Below, in pieces: positions 6,070-6,763 of a stretch of 6,763 nt of DNA. The position numbers and the translations under genes were made by a program. Numbering within the stretch: position 1 is the stretch's first letter; every line of letters begins with the position of its first letter. The notes under the pieces are model-generated. The model saw nothing but the letters and a program-made list of their open reading frames with translations. It had not been told where the DNA came from and did no database searches. The stretch spans positions 1-6,763 of the forward strand of contig CABVCF010000093.1 in assembly GCA_902496775.1 (NCBI GenBank), in the 5' to 3' direction. The DNA comes from an uncultured Collinsella sp. GTDB taxonomy: Bacteria; Actinomycetota; Coriobacteriia; Coriobacteriales; Coriobacteriaceae.

Positions 6070-6546
6070 TTAGCTGCGGGGGCGGTGGCGGAGCTTGTCG
6101 ATGGTGGAGTCGGTGCTTCGGCTGCGGGCTTCGGCGGCACGGTCGCGAGCATCGGCGGCGGTTTGGCGCTTGCGGCGGTAATCGATCATGCCTTGGATGA
6201 TGGGCTTGCCAAAGCTCACGACATCATCGTTGTAGATGGCGGTTCGGGCTGCGAGGAGGCAGTCGGTAAAGTCCATATGGGTCTTGCCAAAGAGTTTGAC
6301 GGCAAGGGCGACAACGGCGGGCTCGTCGACCATGACGTCATCGAGCAGCCTTCTCATGGCCGTAGCAATCTCAGCGCGGGGAACCTTATAGACGTCGCGC
6401 AGCGTGACCACGACGCGCGTGATGATCTCGGGGTAGACGCGAGCGGTGCGCGTGGCGATGACCTTGGCGGCGCGCGGTGACAGAACTTCGTCGTCGTCAA
6501 GCAGGTAGCGTAGGATGACGGTCTCGTCGATGATGGTGCTACTCAT
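6070..6546 (-). CDS. PIN-domain protein, putative VapC-type toxin, active site partly degenerate
   Basis: A 158-residue protein. The start (IIDETVILRYLLDDDEVLSPRAAKVI) and the segment DFTDCLLAAR (92-101) match PIN-domain ribonucleases of type II toxin-antitoxin pairs. Asp7 and Asp92/Asp95 are present. The helix residue that is usually Glu (AE in related proteins) aligns by eye with Arg44 in PEIITRVVVTL, and the C-terminal TFDK-like Asp is Gly113 in SFGKPI. Catalysis may therefore be weak or lost. Residues 123-158 form a very basic tail (YRRKRQ to HRPRS) beyond the usual domain end. ATG 6546 overlaps the upstream gene's stop by 8 bp, and a GAGGAAG ribosome-binding site lies 11 bp before it. 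The pair is probably co-translated. The toxin role is inferred from family and layout. Confidence 0.8.
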   Translation of the reverse strand: MSSTIIDETVILRYLLDDDEVLSPRAAKVIATRTARVYPEIITRVVVTLRDVYKVPRAEIATAMRRLLDDVMVDEPAVVALAVKLFGKTHMDFTDCLLAARTAIYNDDVVSFGKPIIQGMIDYRRKRQTAADARDRAAEARSRSTDSTIDKLRHRPRS

Positions 6547-6763
6547 GGATATCTACTTCCTCGGGACCCAAAATCGAATCGTCGCTTTCCGTGGCAAGGT
6601 ATTCAACCCAGGCATTGCGCTCCTCGGCGCGGCGATTGGGGTCACCATATGCTTTGAGCGATCCATAGGCGGCGGTGCCGTCCTTTGAGCGCACGGCGAC
6701 CGGCTGAAGGTTGATTTCCGATCTCAGCCGAACACATTGAGCTGATGGCTCGCTCCCGCAGTT
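6539..6763 (-). CDS. Putative antitoxin partner of the PIN protein, 5'-truncated by the window edge
   Basis: An open minus-strand frame of 74 codons runs in from the window edge and ends at TAG (6539-6541), 8 bp inside the PIN gene. The visible protein includes NLQPVAVRSKDGTAAYGS, LKAYGDPNRRAEERNAWVEY and an acidic end SDDSILGPEEVDIHE. No ATG in this frame lies in view; the start is outside the window or is a non-ATG codon. A small gene with an acidic C-terminus, overlapping a PIN toxin gene, is the standard antitoxin position, so the role is inferred from layout. I do not recognise the family; the visible part resembles neither an AbrB nor a ribbon-helix-helix N-terminus. Confidence 0.65.
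   Translation of the reverse strand, partial: NCGSEPSAQCVRLRSEINLQPVAVRSKDGTAAYGSLKAYGDPNRRAEERNAWVEYLATESDDSILGPEEVDIHE

Noticed and set aside
5949..6152. 67-codon minus-strand open frame whose end resembles the end of the 4423-4740 frame
   Set aside because: The shared peptide (LLSCGEIVPG) comes from the hairpin repeat itself, not from homologous proteins.
6085..6480. 131-codon plus-strand open frame
   Set aside because: It is antisense to the PIN gene, which has recognisable motifs; the plus frame is a low-complexity Gly/Asp/Ala shadow.

Overview
The window is a GC-rich bacterial chromosome segment. Its gene content, codon choice and short Shine-Dalgarno-led genes suggest a Coriobacteriia gut actinobacterium, and Collinsella is my best guess. 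That assignment is inference from gene content and style only; no rRNA or other marker gene is present.

Left part (1-2940, + strand): a compact selenium/sulfur-handling operon. It holds the 3' three quarters of selD (selenophosphate synthetase), then yedF (TusA-like domain plus DsrE-like domain), a small DUF3343 putative Se/S carrier, and a class V aminotransferase of the cysteine desulfurase family. The last two genes overlap by ATGA. A strong intrinsic terminator closes the operon. A plausible scheme is that the desulfurase releases S or Se from (seleno)cysteine, the YedF and DUF3343 cysteines relay it, and SelD activates selenium as selenophosphate.

Middle (2941-4615, + strand): brnQ, a 12-TM-type branched-chain amino acid:cation symporter, starts just after that terminator. 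A near-consensus sigma70-type promoter (TTGCAC-17-TATAAT) then drives tRNA-Pro(TGG) and tRNA-Gly(TCC). Both encode CCA and lie 6 bp apart, and a 13-bp-stem terminator follows them.

Right part (4616-6763, mostly - strand): an accessory region with lower GC in places. Two copies of a hairpin-forming repeat share 38 identical bases in inverted orientation. They bracket a solitary gene for an AbiEi-like winged-helix antitoxin fused to a DUF559/Vsr-like nuclease-fold C-terminus. No AbiEii toxin gene accompanies it. Beyond the second repeat lies a toxin-antitoxin-like pair on the minus strand: a PIN-domain (VapC-type) protein whose start overlaps by 8 bp the end of a small upstream gene. That upstream gene runs off the window edge and I do not recognise its family. 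The PIN protein seems to lack two of the usual acidic active-site residues.

The most interesting structure is the hairpin-AbiEi-hairpin unit just downstream of the tRNA genes. It may be a small mobile or REP-delimited defence module.
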